NCBI RefSeq assembly: GCF_000189635.1
Contig: NW_002476554.1
Coordinates: 364,705-428,704 of the forward strand
DNA from: Tetrahymena thermophila SB210
Taxonomy: Eukaryota; Ciliophora; Oligohymenophorea; Hymenostomatida; Tetrahymenidae
Direction of reading: 5' to 3'
Length of the DNA: 64,000 bases
Shown here piece after piece: positions 1 through 12,700 of this stretch. The position numbers and the translations under genes are program-made. The notes under the pieces were generated by a model. That model had not been told where the DNA came from. It made no database searches and worked only from the letters and a program-made list of their open reading frames with translations. How positions within the stretch are numbered: the first letter of the stretch is position 1; each line of letters opens with the position of its first letter.

Positions 1-52
1 CACAATAGTGAAATAAGACTAACAAACAACATCTAAATTTGAAAAAAAAATT

Positions 53-3000
53 TCAATATATTTCAAGCTAAATATAAAAAAATGAAGCAAAACTAAACAA
101 AATAAAATATTTTAAGCTAAAAAGAATATTTTGTATTATTTTCAAAGATTCAAAGAAATAAAAACTTAAGTTTTCATTTAAATAAACTGAATTAGAAAAA
201 ATATATTTGAAATAAATAAATAAATAGATAAATAGATAAATAGAAAGTGTTTGTTTTTTACTGTTAAAATCATTGATGACTGTCGAATTGTCTATGAACT
301 ATCTTACAATAACATAGTTTATAATTGGATAAATCAAAATTAGACAGAAGATAGTGATTAAACCTATAATTAAATACTTTAAGGAGTACTGTAAAGGTGA
401 AGTTCTGCTTATATTCAATTTTTTTTCGATATTAATTTAAGTTTGCATTTATTTAGATAAATGAGTTTAGTTCAGATTGGTTGAGTAATTTGACCTAGAT
501 CCCATGGTTTGATTTTTTTCAAAGCCATTGTAGTAGGATAGCTGGATTGTTAGTTAGCTTAGAATCTCTTTGAGAGATTTAGGGTCAAAAGTTGCGAAAA
601 GCTCTAAAATTTTTTATTACCTAAGTTTTGCAAATGTGTAACTGGGAACTATACTACTTAGGAAGAAAAATGTTACCAAGATCACAACATATAATTAGAT
701 TAAGCTCTAATTTAATATTGATGCAAATTATGTTTGGTATTGTGAACTGAGCTAGGTAATCACTGATTAAACTTGTGAATTGAGATTTGGATAATTTTGC
801 TCGTTTTATTATAGAAAGATTCCACTTGGATCTTGGTCAGTAGCAAAGTAATAAATGCCTGCGACCTGCAATAGCATAGAGTATAACAGTGATAAATTAT
901 ATTCATCATAAGAGGATTTGCCATTGTAAATTTTCTATAAAATTTATTGTTACTTAACAATTTTAAATACTTCAATATCCATATTTGTATTATTATACAA
1001 AGTGACCATGTTATCTTTGCTTAATTTGATTCGTGATTGGATTTAAGTTTAAAGTTATTGATTAAAAGCTTGATTCTAAGAAGCAGGTGTTTCTAAAAAG
1101 CCTTAATTGTTAAGCATTTTTATATACGTTTCAGAAAGAGCGTAGCTCATTTCAATGTTAATAATATAAATCCAGTTGATATATTTAAAGTTCTCTCTTT
1201 ATTAAATCAAATTAGTGTAGAAAGTGAAAAAACCTGAGAATGTTAAAGAAAGAGTTGCTAAAACTGAAATTATACCAATACCATTTATTATCTTAAGATA
1301 GTTCATCTGTTTTTTTGTATGAATCATTTAGAACAAATATCTATATTAATTAATTAATTTAATTAATAAGTTAACGTTTACATTAAAATTATTCATTCTT
1401 AAATTAATTCAAAATAAAAAAGATTTATGAAAAATTGAATTAAAAATTAAAAAAATTAAAAGATTTTTACTAAGTTTATACAGATTTATTTGAAGAAGAA
1501 ACAGACTGCATGTCTTTATTTTGTTTTTTCTAGCTTTCATCATGAGTTATTGGGAATTTACTTTCCTTATCAACAGAATAGTCTTTCTGTTTTTCTTTTT
1601 CTTTATCAAGTTTGTCATTTTCATTATTAGCTGGTTTTAATCTCTTACTCTAGAAGGCTGTGAATTAAAACCCTGTTTTAGTTGACAGCAATAGCTAATT
1701 AAAAGAAGAATCTTTAGTATTCAAGTTTTATAGTTGTCTTTATTTTTTTTCTAGTTCATAGTAAATGTTCTAGGTAGAATCTTTTGAGTTTAACTCTAAA
1801 TTAATTTCTTTGCTATTTAATATATCATGAAATGCGCTGTTTTGATTAAAATCCTTTGATTCACAACCTTAAAACATTTTTTTTATTTTATTGTCTTCTT
1901 CATTTTCTTAATTATTTTGCAATCCTTCACTCTGGACATTTTATATTTCGCTAGGCGAGTTTTCGTTGCTCTCCTTTTAAACCCTCGCATTTAATTAGTT
2001 GGCAATCTAAACACCTTAAATAGTTTATTCAGTTATATTAAAATTTGAACCCTAATGAATGTCATCGTGTCGTTTTTCTAAATTATTAAAGCTATACAAA
2101 TTTATTATATAGCTAGAATCTTCTTTTACTTAATAAGACTATTACATTTCTTTTTTTGGTGGACTAGGAAATTATTTCTCACAATTTTTAAGATTTTCTT
2201 CTTACATTTGAAGAGATAGTTGTTTATCTACTTCATTTTATATATTTTTTAGGATGTTTTGCTAGTTCAAATTTGTGCTATTTTACAAGTTTTAAATTGC
2301 AGATGTTGATTCATTTTAGGTGTTACTGAATTGAGTCTCTGTCTTTTTTTCAGTTCCACTAAAATATTCTTTTACTTTGAATTATTTTACTCTAGTGTCG
2401 CTTAGAACATCATCTTACTCATAATCAGGGTCAAAATGTAAAGAAATTCCACTTAATTCTTTTATTTGGCTTTGATACATTTGAATGTATTGAACCTTGT
2501 CTCTCATGTAGTTCAATGGCTCATAATTTTCAATTATCATGTTTACAAAAGAGGATAGTTTGGAACTAAATATTTAAAACTAAACACTGATAACGTAAAC
2601 TTAAGCGAATTTTAAGTAATTTAAGAAATTGGGGTCTTTTAGGTCTGGTCTTCTTTTCGCCTCCATTTTATCTTAAGGCTAAATTAGCAGCGTTTCAAAC
2701 TTCCTGCCTTTCTCTACTTAGCTAATCTTAATTAGATCATTAAGTATAGGAATTAAGCTCTCCATTCTAATGCTTTTAGCTTGTTACAAGTTAAAGTTCT
2801 CATATATAAATTCCTAATAAAAATGCCTACTTGCTACTTTTATTTGAGAATGGTCTTTATAATCTAGCATGATATACATGTTATCATCTTTAATCGGTTT
2901 GGCCCAAATAGTAATGCCAAAATCATTCGAATCAATCATTTGGCTTTAAATTTTTAACTGCAACGGAATAGAATAACCAAGAGAGTTTTTAGCTACGAAA

Positions 3001-5259
3001 AGCGGCATATCCAAAGTTTGATTGTAGAGAGATAAAAATTCTTCAGTGATTATCTAAGAAAGAGCAGCTTCAGAAGATCGTTTTAAAAACGCATCAGGTA
3101 AAATGGATTAAACTAGCTTTCCTAATATTTGTTATTTATTTTAAAATCCAAAAGCTTTTACAAACGCTCTATTAGCCTTTTATATAGCGCCAAGAGATCT
3201 ATCAAGAAGGGAAACATATATAAAACAACTGTGTTTACTGTAGTAGTCCTTCCTTTTCAGCTATTAGATCTATTGTCTGTTTTGGTTCTCGTAAAATTGG
3301 AGAAGAGACGACTTGTGAAGCATGTAAAAATCAAAATTCATACAGAGATTTTTCAAGCTTTAACTTTAGCTGTTCATTTGCAACTGATGAATAATGCTTG
3401 CCTCTAACTTGTTTCTGCCATCTCTGTATTCCTTTAAAATCAAAAGAATCTCATTAATCTCCACAAAACTCATAGATAGCTTTTCTACTGCTGCTTTGTA
3501 CTATCTCAGACACTAAAAATATTGCTATTAGAGTTTATTCATTTCATCTTCAAATTCCAAAATAAGGTAAAGCTAAAACTCTTCTTCCTTCTTCATTCTG
3601 CTTTGATTGATCTAAGATTAAATTTCTGCCTGTTTCATAATTAATTGCATCTTTTGTTAATCCTTCAAGCCCATGCGAAGCTTTTAATTAGATTTCACAT
3701 TCAAAATCTGAATGTAAGACAAACAAGAATTCATACTCAAAGTAGCGAGAAATGTCAAGTAGGAAAAATGAAGCTCATTTAAACAGTTAGTTATCTTTTT
3801 TTATTTCAAATGTTCTTCATACAAACTTAGAATATTTTTCATTGCCTAAACATTAAATGAATCATTTAAAATTTCTTTCTCACTAAATTTCAACTTCTGC
3901 TTGTCTAATATTTTATTTATTCCCTATTAATTTATAATAATTAATTTACATTTAAAATAAATAATCTAATAAATGACATTCATAAAACTTAAATTAAATA
4001 TCTTAAATTAAAACTTACCCTTTTATTGTTGAGCTTGTTATCATAGTCATCCTGTTCTTAGGTCCCTTGCGAATCTGCTTATTTTTCTAATTCAATAATT
4101 TACTTGGCAAAAATAAATGTAGAATTTTCAATTTGAGACGGAAAGTGAATTCTTTCTTTTATTCCTTCAAAAAGTAGTCTACAAAATATATCAACTTTTT
4201 TATTTGGATCATTTAAAATAAACTTAAATAAGCTAATTTCTTATTATTAGCCGTTCTATGCGTTCTATGAGGTAATTTATTAATTAATGTATTCATAATA
4301 ATTCTAGAAAACCTCGTTTCCTATCTTGTAAGATAAAGGAATAAGGACGATGATGGCGAAGAATAAAATATCCTAGTTAGATTCATTTATAACATAAATC
4401 AAATAGCAAAAAACAATATTAATCCTTATTGCAAAAAAGATTAAACACCATCTAAGCGCATCTTTATTTAGATAAGTGTGATTTCTTAATACTATGATTG
4501 CTTTAATCAGGCTAATGGTAAAAGAAACCCCAATGACTTCATAGATATCGAAAAAGCAACTTGATATGCAAAGTATTAAATCTAAGTGAAACAAAGTTGG
4601 ATTCAAATGAGAGTCGCATTTATCTAAGATATCCTCATCATAAAACGAGTAGCTATAATCTAGAGATATTATCAATGATCCTTTAATTATAAATTTATTT
4701 ATGATTAAATTTTGAATGTCTATCTCACTTTTTATAAATTACCTAAAAACATAGTTAGAATAATGTTGAAAAAAGCGACATAGTATTTGTAATTAGACAA
4801 CGAAATATATAAAGAAGGCAGAGCAATTAAATATTCGTAACTTTAAAACACCAACGAAATAGTAGAAATAGAATAATTTTTTATTCTACTTCTAAAAATG
4901 AAGTTGATTAGCAGGAAGAGAACAATCAAACAATTTATAACCAAAAATATTTGCACTGCCGTATTAAGCCTAGATTAGTCTTGAGATTCTTTTGAAAACT
5001 CCTTTAAAAAAAAGAAATAGCCTATAAATGATGAGAAGACCTTCTGACTTGATACTAAGTCCTAATATGTTTTGCTATCTATTTGCAGTTAAATCAATAC
5101 AAGCTAATGAAAAGCAAAAATCAGAATAGAATAAAGCAGATTTCTCTTTGTTCTCTTTAAAAGCTGATATATATCTTATATGTAAAAGGATTTCAGTTCC
5201 TCAAGCAATGGACTTGTTACCTGATGATTTAATCCTTTTAGCTAGAATACTTGTCTCAT
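53..5259 (-). CDS. Multi-pass membrane protein with a central PAS domain (3' end unresolved at window edge)
   Basis: Read with TAA/TAG as Gln, exons are 5259-4743, 4680-4019, 3923-1471 and 1340 leftward; the exon phases agree, with introns of 62, 95 and 130 nt. The N-terminal third carries about six hydrophobic spans (for example VQIFLVINCLIVLFLLINF). Residues about 630-745 form a PAS fold, starting near RSLGAIQKANRAFVKAFGF, and are flanked by charged, Gln/Asn-rich linker. After the last intron three more spans follow (IINGIGIISVLATLSLTF, IQLYVVILVTFFFLSS, LKYLIIGLITIFCLILIYP). Large proteins of this layout are an expanded ciliate family, probably sensory; the ligand is unknown. In this frame the first TGA is at 53-55, but the last ~200 bases look intronic (possible donor GTAAAAAAC near 265), so the true C-terminus may lie beyond the window. 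The start ATG at 5259 is the first in the open frame. Confidence 0.75.
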
Positions 5260-6719
5260 CTTGAATTATGAAAAGTTAATTTTTTATTTTTTCTATGTTT
5301 TTTTTGTTCTGTTTTACCTTTCTTTGTTAAGAAATAATCAAATAAATGAGTGTAATTTTGATTTATAAAGAATTTTTTCTATAATCAAATAATTTAACAA
5401 TACTGTTTTAATTAAATTACTTCAAAAGTACTTAATATAAGCTTATTTATTCAGCTCTATTTTTGTTAATTTAAAAGGCATTCAATATTTTTTAATTAAT
5501 CCAAACGAGTTTCAATAAGTAGACCTATTTTAATAACTCCTCATTTTTTCTATTTAAATTTGATGTTTTTAGTTCATTCAAATTTACAGATAGATTAAAA
5601 GGAAAAAAAAATCAAATTTTCAAAAAGAGTCTCAATTTTTTTATAAAATAAACAGTTTTTAATAAGTCTTCAAAATTCAAAGGTCAATTTTATAGCAATT
5701 ATACAATTTTCTATTCATATTTTATGCAATTTTTTATAAATTTTCTTTTTCAAAATAATAAAGGTAGATAACCAAAACCAATTTTTTATTCATTTGATAA
5801 TCTTAATATTTTAAATCCTTGACTGTTATGTAAAAAAAATTATAATTAGCTATTTAAATCTTTTAAATTTGATTTAAGTTTCTATAGCGAGCTTATTTTT
5901 GATGAATGATGATAATCTAATTGATTTTTAATTTAATTCTAATCAATTAAAATCAGATAGAATAGTATCAATTAATTTGTTTTTATTGTTAATATCATAA
6001 ATATTAAAATTAATTAATTAATCCTTATTTATTTTTATACAAATCATAATAAATTGTTATAGCCATATTTTAAAATAATTTTAAAATTCAATTGCTAAGA
6101 ATTAAAAATTTGGCTACTTACTTACATATCATTAATTTTATAACTTATCAAAACACATAAAATAAAATATTTCACTAAGTAGATTTTGAATCACATATAT
6201 CTATATTATAATGAATTATTTATTTACCTTTTTAAATCACCGAAATGAATTAGCTAATAACAATATCATTTTATTTGGGTTGATAACTGAATGATATATG
6301 TAGATCAGTAATTTATTTATTTATCATATAGTTATGTTAAATTATTTTTTTATTTCTGGATTTATTTATTATTTAAAAAGATTCCAAAATTGACATTTTT
6401 TGATATAATTTAGTTAGTTATTATACTTTTAAATTAAATTAAAATGAAAAACAAAGCAAAATGTAAATATAAATTACTAAATAGTTATTTATTTATTTTC
6501 AATCTTTTTTTAAAAATTTAGAGAGACATCCAAATTTAGCTAATTAATTTAAAAAATTACCAATAAAAATAATTTTAATTTTTGTAATTAATTTATGAAG
6601 ATGATTCATTCATATTTAAATTTAAGTAAATATTTTTATTTTTTGATTTCAAGCATTTTTATTTTATATTTTTAATTTCAAAAGCTAAATAATAATCATT
6701 AATTTGTACACTCATTAAC
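5260..6719. other. AT-rich intergenic region
   Basis: This stretch is very AT-rich, with homopolymer A/T runs. It lies between the start of the PAS gene (minus) and the end of the two-span membrane gene (minus). I see no sustained TGA-free frame with coding character and no RNA gene; it presumably holds the promoter of the PAS gene and the 3' region of its neighbour. Confidence 0.6.
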
Positions 6720-7802
6720 TCATTAGTCTTTTAAATAAATAATTGAAGTTATTCTTGTGCGTCTTCTGTTTGCACTTGGAGACCTGTTTGCCTTATATGC
6801 TAAATTTAGCATGATTGTGAAAACGAGAATTCCGAAACCTATTTCAAACAAGAGTCTAATTATGGAGGGGAAATTAGCATTTTCAAATTTGATTGGAATG
6901 TCATTCTAAGAAAGACTAAGAGCCGTTATATATGGATCCTAAACTTCTCTTATCTCTAAAGTCAAATCTTCAAAAGATAAATTTTCTTGAACTTAGGCAG
7001 CTCTAAATACTTAATAAACATTGTTTTTATAGCAGCCTCTTAAATATTCTACTTATTTTTTAGGAGTAATTTGAACTACAATGCAAACTTAAGTTAACAC
7101 TTCATATTGAAAGCAAAACTGCTATCCGTCAATTATTTATTTGATTCCCTGCGTGCAAACACATTCACTACATTCAGTTTTTATTTATTTCCATGGGGAG
7201 ATCTTGATTCCTGTTGCATCTACTTTATCATACTTATTACTAGACATTAAAGAGCATTAAGGCTCTTTTTAGAGTGATGAATAGCTAGACTTATGATAAA
7301 TAACCTTTTTAACTTTATCATAATATTTTATCTGTAAGCAATATTATGCTGAATCTCCTAAAGGAACATTAAAGTATTCAAAATCAAAAACACCAAATAA
7401 ATATTCATTGTTTTTGAACTATTTTTCAAAATATCCAGGAGACACTGTCAAGTTAAATCTCTTGTCAGCAGTTTAAAAAGGGATTTTCTCTAGCTTCCTT
7501 TCTTTAGAAAATGATTTTACAACTAATTCAAATTTATAAGATTTAAACTCCTCAGCCATTTCAGTATTTGCCCATAATTAAATAGATTCTTACAATTTTA
7601 TATTATTTAGATATTCCTACTCATTAACAGGGTTGAACAGCATGCATCCAAATGAAATGCTTATCAGAATTATACTAATAAATCCTAAAATATACATGAA
7701 TACCATCAAAACTTTAGGAATCTTGTTATTCCTTAATTCTAATATATCTAAATTTGTCCCTTCCTCATCACTATCCTTGCGTTAATTAAGTTGACTATTC
7801 AT
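6720..7802 (-). CDS. Two-transmembrane-span protein of unknown function
   Basis: Single exon, 360 residues, ATG at 7802 and TGA at 6722-6720. About 14 TAA/TAG codons are read as Gln. A charged N-terminus (MNSQLNQRKDSDEEG) precedes a hydrophobic span at about residues 31-52 (VLMVFMYILGFISIILISIS). A roughly 260-residue loop with about ten cysteines follows, including a C-x2-C-x-C cluster near the middle, and then a second span near residues 310-335 (IGFGILVFTIMLNLAY). The tail is basic (RSPSANRRRTR). Short cytosolic ends, two spans and a large Cys-bearing lumenal or extracellular loop resemble in outline the topology of CDC50-type or similar accessory subunits, but I see no diagnostic motif and do not claim that family. 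It is flanked by AT-rich spacers on both sides. Confidence 0.8.
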
Positions 7803-7875
7803 TCTAAAATATTTAATAGAGAAATCTTTATTAATAAACTTAGCTATATAAATAAATACATCAAATTAATTTAAA

Positions 7876-7922
7876 AAAACAAACAAACAGACAAACATAA
7901 AGACAGACAGACAAACAAACAA
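7876..7922. repeat. (CAAA)n/(CAGA)n microsatellite
   Basis: About 47 bases of imperfect tetranucleotide repeat (CAAA interspersed with CAGA), just upstream of the ATG of the minus-strand gene at 7802. Simple repeats of this type recur in spacers throughout the window. Confidence 0.8.
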
Positions 7923-8622
7923 TATAATAATAAAAAATAAATACTGTCATCCCTTTATAATTAAGAAAAAAATATTTTAGAACCATTTTTTAAATTTTAG
8001 AAGGATATTGCTCTAATAAATTAGTTAGAAGGGTATTTGAAAAATTAAAATTAATGATCCTCACATTATATATTAATTATGATTTATAAAACAATAAATC
8101 TTACTTTATTACTTTTAATTAATAAGAATTGGTTTTGTTGGTACTCTTTTATTTTGATTAAGAGTTTAAAAATTATATTATCATTAAAAATAATTATGAC
8201 ATATATGCTTATATACATACATAAATGCAACTCTTATTATAATTTATTTATTTTTTAATAAATTATCTTAAAAAATTAATTAATTTATTCATTCAAAGTA
8301 GAAGTGACTTATTAAATAATGACTAACATATCTCATATCTTATTAAATATTTTTAAAACTATCTTTATTCAGTATATTTTTGCTTAACTAAATCTCTATG
8401 CTCTTACCTCATTCCAACACAAAAATAGCAATCACACCATAAAGAAACATGTCTTCTTTAGAAATGAACATAAACTAAAGCTTAACCTTTTTGTTTGTAT
8501 TTTTTAGACTGAATAGATCTATTTATTTCTTTGAAGTCCATCTATAATGAATTTAATTTTTTATATTATTATTTTATTAATTTAAAATCATCCTATTCAT
8601 AATTAGATACTTATATATTTAT

Positions 8623-8945
8623 AAATTGAATAGAGTCTATTAAAAATATATCAACTTTTACAAGCAATTAAAAAAATTAAGATATTATAATAAATTAAAC
8701 CTAAAAATGATGAATCATTTATTCATTCTTTCATTCATTCATTGATTATCCCTAACTACTAATATTCTTAAATTTAAAAATTAAATAGTGTAAATTGAAT
8801 AGAGTCTACTAAAAATATAGCAACTTTTACAAGCAATTAAAAAAAATTAAGATATTATAATAAATTAAACCTAAAAATGATGAATCATTCATTCATTATC
8901 CTAAAATACTAATATTCTTAAATTTAAAAATTAAATAGGGTAAAT
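8623..8945. repeat. Local tandem duplication, about 150-170 bp unit, two copies
   Basis: Copy 1 starts at about 8623 and copy 2 at about 8792. Both begin AAATTGAATAGAGTCTA, share long blocks such as AACTTTTACAAGCAATTAAA and AAACCTAAAAATGATGAATC, and end in a run like TTCTTAAATTTAAAAATTAA. Copy 2 is shorter because a block of ATTC-type simple repeat is smaller there. Only a few substitutions separate the copies, so the duplication is recent. It lies in spacer DNA. Confidence 0.85.
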
Positions 8946-9673
8946 CCTCCTTAATTAACATCAGCTCAAAAAAAATAACTTTTTCTACAAATATTGGCAA
9001 AAAAATTAGAAATAACAACAGACAAGACAAATTTTTACTACTAATTATCTTACTATTCCTCACTTTATATATTAAGCACAATTAAAAGAAATAATTCAAT
9101 TAAAAATATTTTATTTTTTCATAAATATGAAGCAAAAACTTCTTCAATTATATAATTTGATGTAATAAATAAATAACTACCAACAAAATAAAATTTTAAG
9201 AAATAATTTGTTCTATTTATTTTATTCTAAAAGATAAATAAAATGGCTCTTTTTATTAAAGCATTTACTTAGTTTTTAATTTTTAAATTCAAAAGCAAAT
9301 AGATTGATTGATTAATGAATAACTAACTAAATTATATTCTATCAGTTATAGAATATTTCTATATAAAAATTAAATTGTTTATTTTATAATAATTGTTTGT
9401 CTAGTCTTGCTACATTCGATTTTAGTTAGCTTAATCAAGAATGACATCAAATTAAATATATTTATGCTTTGAATATACACTAATTATCAGTAAGATACAT
9501 TAATATATTGTATTATATCTCAATTTTCTGATAAAAAATGATATTTTCATCTATCTTAAGATCGATTGATTCTAGTTTAATTTGATTAAATTCTTGTAAT
9601 TATTATTTACATAAAAATAATCAAAAAAAATCATTAATTTGAATTTCCTAAAAATAATATCAATCAATAAGAA

Positions 9674-10846
9674 ATGGATGCTAATAATAAAGGTAAAAAG
9701 TAAAATTAAACTAACTCTAAGCCTGAGGTAATTAAACTAAAAGTTGGAGATGATCAACAGTTCCAAAAAATAGGAATTTGTCTTTTAGAAAAAGTAAAGA
9801 ATGAGCAATCAGAAAAATAGCTAGAGGAAGTGTAGGTTAATTTGTATTATGATCAAAAGTTAGGATATGCAAAATTGATAGATGCTTAAAAGTAGCAATA
9901 GGATAGACAAAATTTAGTTTACTAAAATATTATTTTGTAGCATGCAAATACTTGCCCTCATTTTCAATTTAGTAGATTAGACTAACAATTCTAACTTAGT
10001 TAGTAGACTACTGGAGTAGCAGTTTGCGGAATCATAATTGATAAAAATAATTATGTCCTACTCACTAAAAGAAATCCTGAAATGAGAACATATCCTCGTT
10101 GTTGGGTATTTCCTGGAGGTTAAGTTGATTTAGGGGAAAGTTTTTTGAATACAGTTTTTAGAGAAATTAAAGAAGAAGTTGGATTAAACATTCTTTTGCC
10201 TCAAAGTCAGTAAGAGGAGAACTTTGACTTTGAAGAAGAATTCGAGCAGTAATCTCCAAAAAACTAATAAAATACCATTGAAGAAAAAGAAGGAGGAATA
10301 GAAGAAGAACAAGAAAATATGTTTAAGAGATAAACTAGATTGTAGAAGAAAATTTAAGATTAGAAAAAGAAAGTAGAAACAAATCAATAAATGAAAAAAG
10401 AAGATTTTTTAACAAAAAGTGCAGTGCACTTAATGGAAGACCCAAAACCTTTATTTTTATATGAAAGTGTATTCCCTACAGATATCAAAATAAACTACCC
10501 ACAAAGATCAAGTCTTGTCATATTTTACGCATTAAAAATTAAGGAATCTTTTAAGGATATTCAGCTATCTTAGTAAAGAAAAGAAATTGATTATAGTGCT
10601 TGGATTCCTTTAGAATTGTTGAATAAATTGATTGAAGAAAATGCAATAAGTGACAGTGAATTTTTATAGTAGTAGATAGAAACAGGAATATCTATTAATC
10701 ATAATTACTTCCCCATCGGTCATAATTGTTTTGTAGGAAAATATCCTAACTAGTTAGGAGAAGGTATTGGAGAAGCCCACATCAAAGCAATAAGAATGCT
10801 CAACCTCAAATATAATAAAAGCACTAAAGTCATCAAAATAAAATGA
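9674..10846 (+). CDS. Nudix hydrolase, NUDT17-like
   Basis: Single exon, 390 residues, ATG at 9674 and TGA at 10844. The Nudix box is complete and canonical: G149, five residues, E155, seven residues, then REIKEEVGL from R163 (consensus GX5EX7REUXEEXGU). This is the metal-binding helix that cleaves nucleoside diphosphates linked to another moiety. The domain opens with GVAVCGIIIDKNNYVLLTKR and WVFPGG. Upstream, residues 1-110 are polar with a CPHFQFSRL segment. Directly after the box, residues about 175-245 are an acidic, Glu/Gln/Lys-rich low-complexity insert, after which the fold resumes (YESVFPTDIK, SSLVIFYALKI, WIPLELL). The sequence around the box is reminiscent of NUDT17-type enzymes, which act on capped RNA or CoA-type substrates; the substrate cannot be told from sequence. 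Confidence 0.88.
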
Positions 10847-11518
10847 GCACAAAAATTAAAATCCAGCAAGCTTTTAATTAATTTAAGCTTTTTAGTTGAA
10901 ATTTAAAATTAAAATTTAATAATTTTATTAAATTTACTTAGAAAATGAAAAATAAATTTAAATATTTAATTAAAATAAATATTTTTTTTTTTTCTAAGCA
11001 CTTTGCTGATGAGTAATTAAATAACTAACTAAATATCTATCTAAATTGAATATAACCAACCATTCGATAGTTTTTTATATAATTTGTTGTTTGTTTGTAT
11101 GAATGAATAACCTATTTTATTACTTATTTTCTTTTAGCAGAAAATTACTTTATTTAAAAAATTATCTTAAAAAATTATTTATTTTTACTTTTAATTTTTA
11201 ACAAAAAATGATATTGAGAATAAATCCATAGAAAAACACAAAAGCTTTGCTTTAAAAAAATATTTCTAATTTTATTAAAATCTATCTTTGTTCATAAAAA
11301 AGTTTATTGAATTCTCCATAAAATTTTTTTGCTTTAAGTTTGTACTTTAGTTTTAAATTACATCAGACTAAAAATTAAAATTTTATTTCAATTTTGAAAT
11401 TATTTTTAAATTGTAAAACTAAATTGATAATTAATTAATAAATAAATACATTTATTTTATTAATAAAACATATTTTAAATAAATAAAAAAAAACAGAAAG
11501 AAAAAAAGAATTAGCTTT
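10847..11518. other. AT-rich convergent intergenic region
   Basis: Spacer between the 3' end of the Nudix gene (plus) and the 3' end of the small coiled-coil gene (minus). It contains short T and A runs and TAAA/TTTA repeats. I see no gene here. Confidence 0.6.
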
Positions 11519-12043
11519 TCAAACTTATTCTGTTTCTTAATATTCATCATTATTTTCATCTATTTATATGTTTTTAAGATCAGGATAAAATGTTTTATCG
11601 TAAACCAAGGTTAATACTTTATCATCGTTTAATAGTTGCTCGATGAGGATTTCTCTCATCTCCTTAGTAAATGATTCCTTCTAATCATTTTTAAGTTTAC
11701 TCTATAATGTGCTTAAGAGCTGTTTACTTGAAGGATTTTTTGACTAATACTCTTATTTAATTTTATCTACATTTTTTTTAATAATGACCTCCAATTCACT
11801 CTTAGACTCTATTTCCTTTAAATACATTAATTTTAATTCTCTTGCTCTCCTTTGTTCTTTTCTCATGGTATTCTACAACGTTTTGAGAGTCTTCTCAGAT
11901 CTTTTTTTAAAAAATGCTAAGTGTATAAAAATACTCAATATTTATTCAATCATTTACCTATATATTTGTTCTTCTTTGCTATAATACCCAGTTCCTTACT
12001 TATATAAATTAGACATATTGAATGATTACCCTGTTTTCTCCAT
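11519..12043 (-). CDS. Small lysine/glutamate-rich helical protein
   Basis: Two exons (12043-11958 and 11900-11519) joined across a 57-nt intron give 155 residues; phases agree (28 codons plus 2, then 1 plus 127). The N-terminus (MEKTGQSFNMSNLYKQGTGY) is short and uncharged. It is followed by a long, strongly helical Lys/Glu region (RKEQRRARELKLMYLKEIES) and a C-terminal acidic tail (IDENNDEYQETEQV). Small proteins with this make-up are common among axoneme and basal-body parts in ciliates, but I do not recognise a family, so that is only a hint. It lies head-to-tail with another coiled-coil gene upstream on the same strand. Confidence 0.75.
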
Positions 12044-12700
12044 ATCTTTTGTTTTCAATAAAAAAAATTAGGATATTTAATAAAACATCATTTAATTAAT
12101 GATAAATTCAAATTAATTTTTATAAAAATATATTTAATCATTGACAATCTTAATTAGTATATAAACTTTTAATATGCCATTTTTTAATGATAACTAGTAA
12201 ATACTTTTTATTTTTCAATAATCTATTTCTTTCTCATAAGCAAAATTTTTTTATTTCAAATCTATATTCAAGGCATATTTAAAACTTAATAAGTTCTTAG
12301 AAATAAAATTAATATTTTTCATTCTATTTAATAGCAATATTTTTAATAAAAAAAATGACTATAAAGCATTTGAAAAACTTACTTGATTATCAAATTATTA
12401 TTAAACATATTTTTAAAAATTACTTGAACATAGTTTTTATTTAAATAAATAATAAAATAAATTTTCTTGTTAAACCAAATTTAAATGTGTTAATAAATTA
12501 TTTTCTCTTAATTTTAACATTCTTTTCAATAAATTTTAAGTTCCATTTCACTTATATTTTATTATTGTAATATATTAAATCTATTTTTATTTTAAATTCC
12601 ATTTTTTTCAAATAAAATTTGTTAATTTCTATTTATTTTAAAAGCTATTTTTATTTAAATCTATAAATAAATACCTATTATTTTCAAATTTTTAAACAAA
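12044..12700. other. AT-rich spacer
   Basis: Low-complexity A/T sequence between two minus-strand coiled-coil genes. It may include the last part or 3' UTR of the upstream gene, whose stop codon is not firmly placed. Nothing else is seen. Confidence 0.5.

Larger units (their letters stand above)
7803..9673. other. AT-rich divergent intergenic region
   Basis: This lies between divergently transcribed genes: the two-span protein (minus) and the Nudix hydrolase (plus). It contains a CAAA/CAGA microsatellite and a local tandem duplication (listed separately). Otherwise it is low-complexity A/T sequence without coding character. Confidence 0.6.

Noticed and set aside
8896-9081. 61-codon minus-strand ORF
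   Set aside because: Overlaps the tandem duplication, is Ile/Leu/Phe-rich from A/T content and lacks an ATG.
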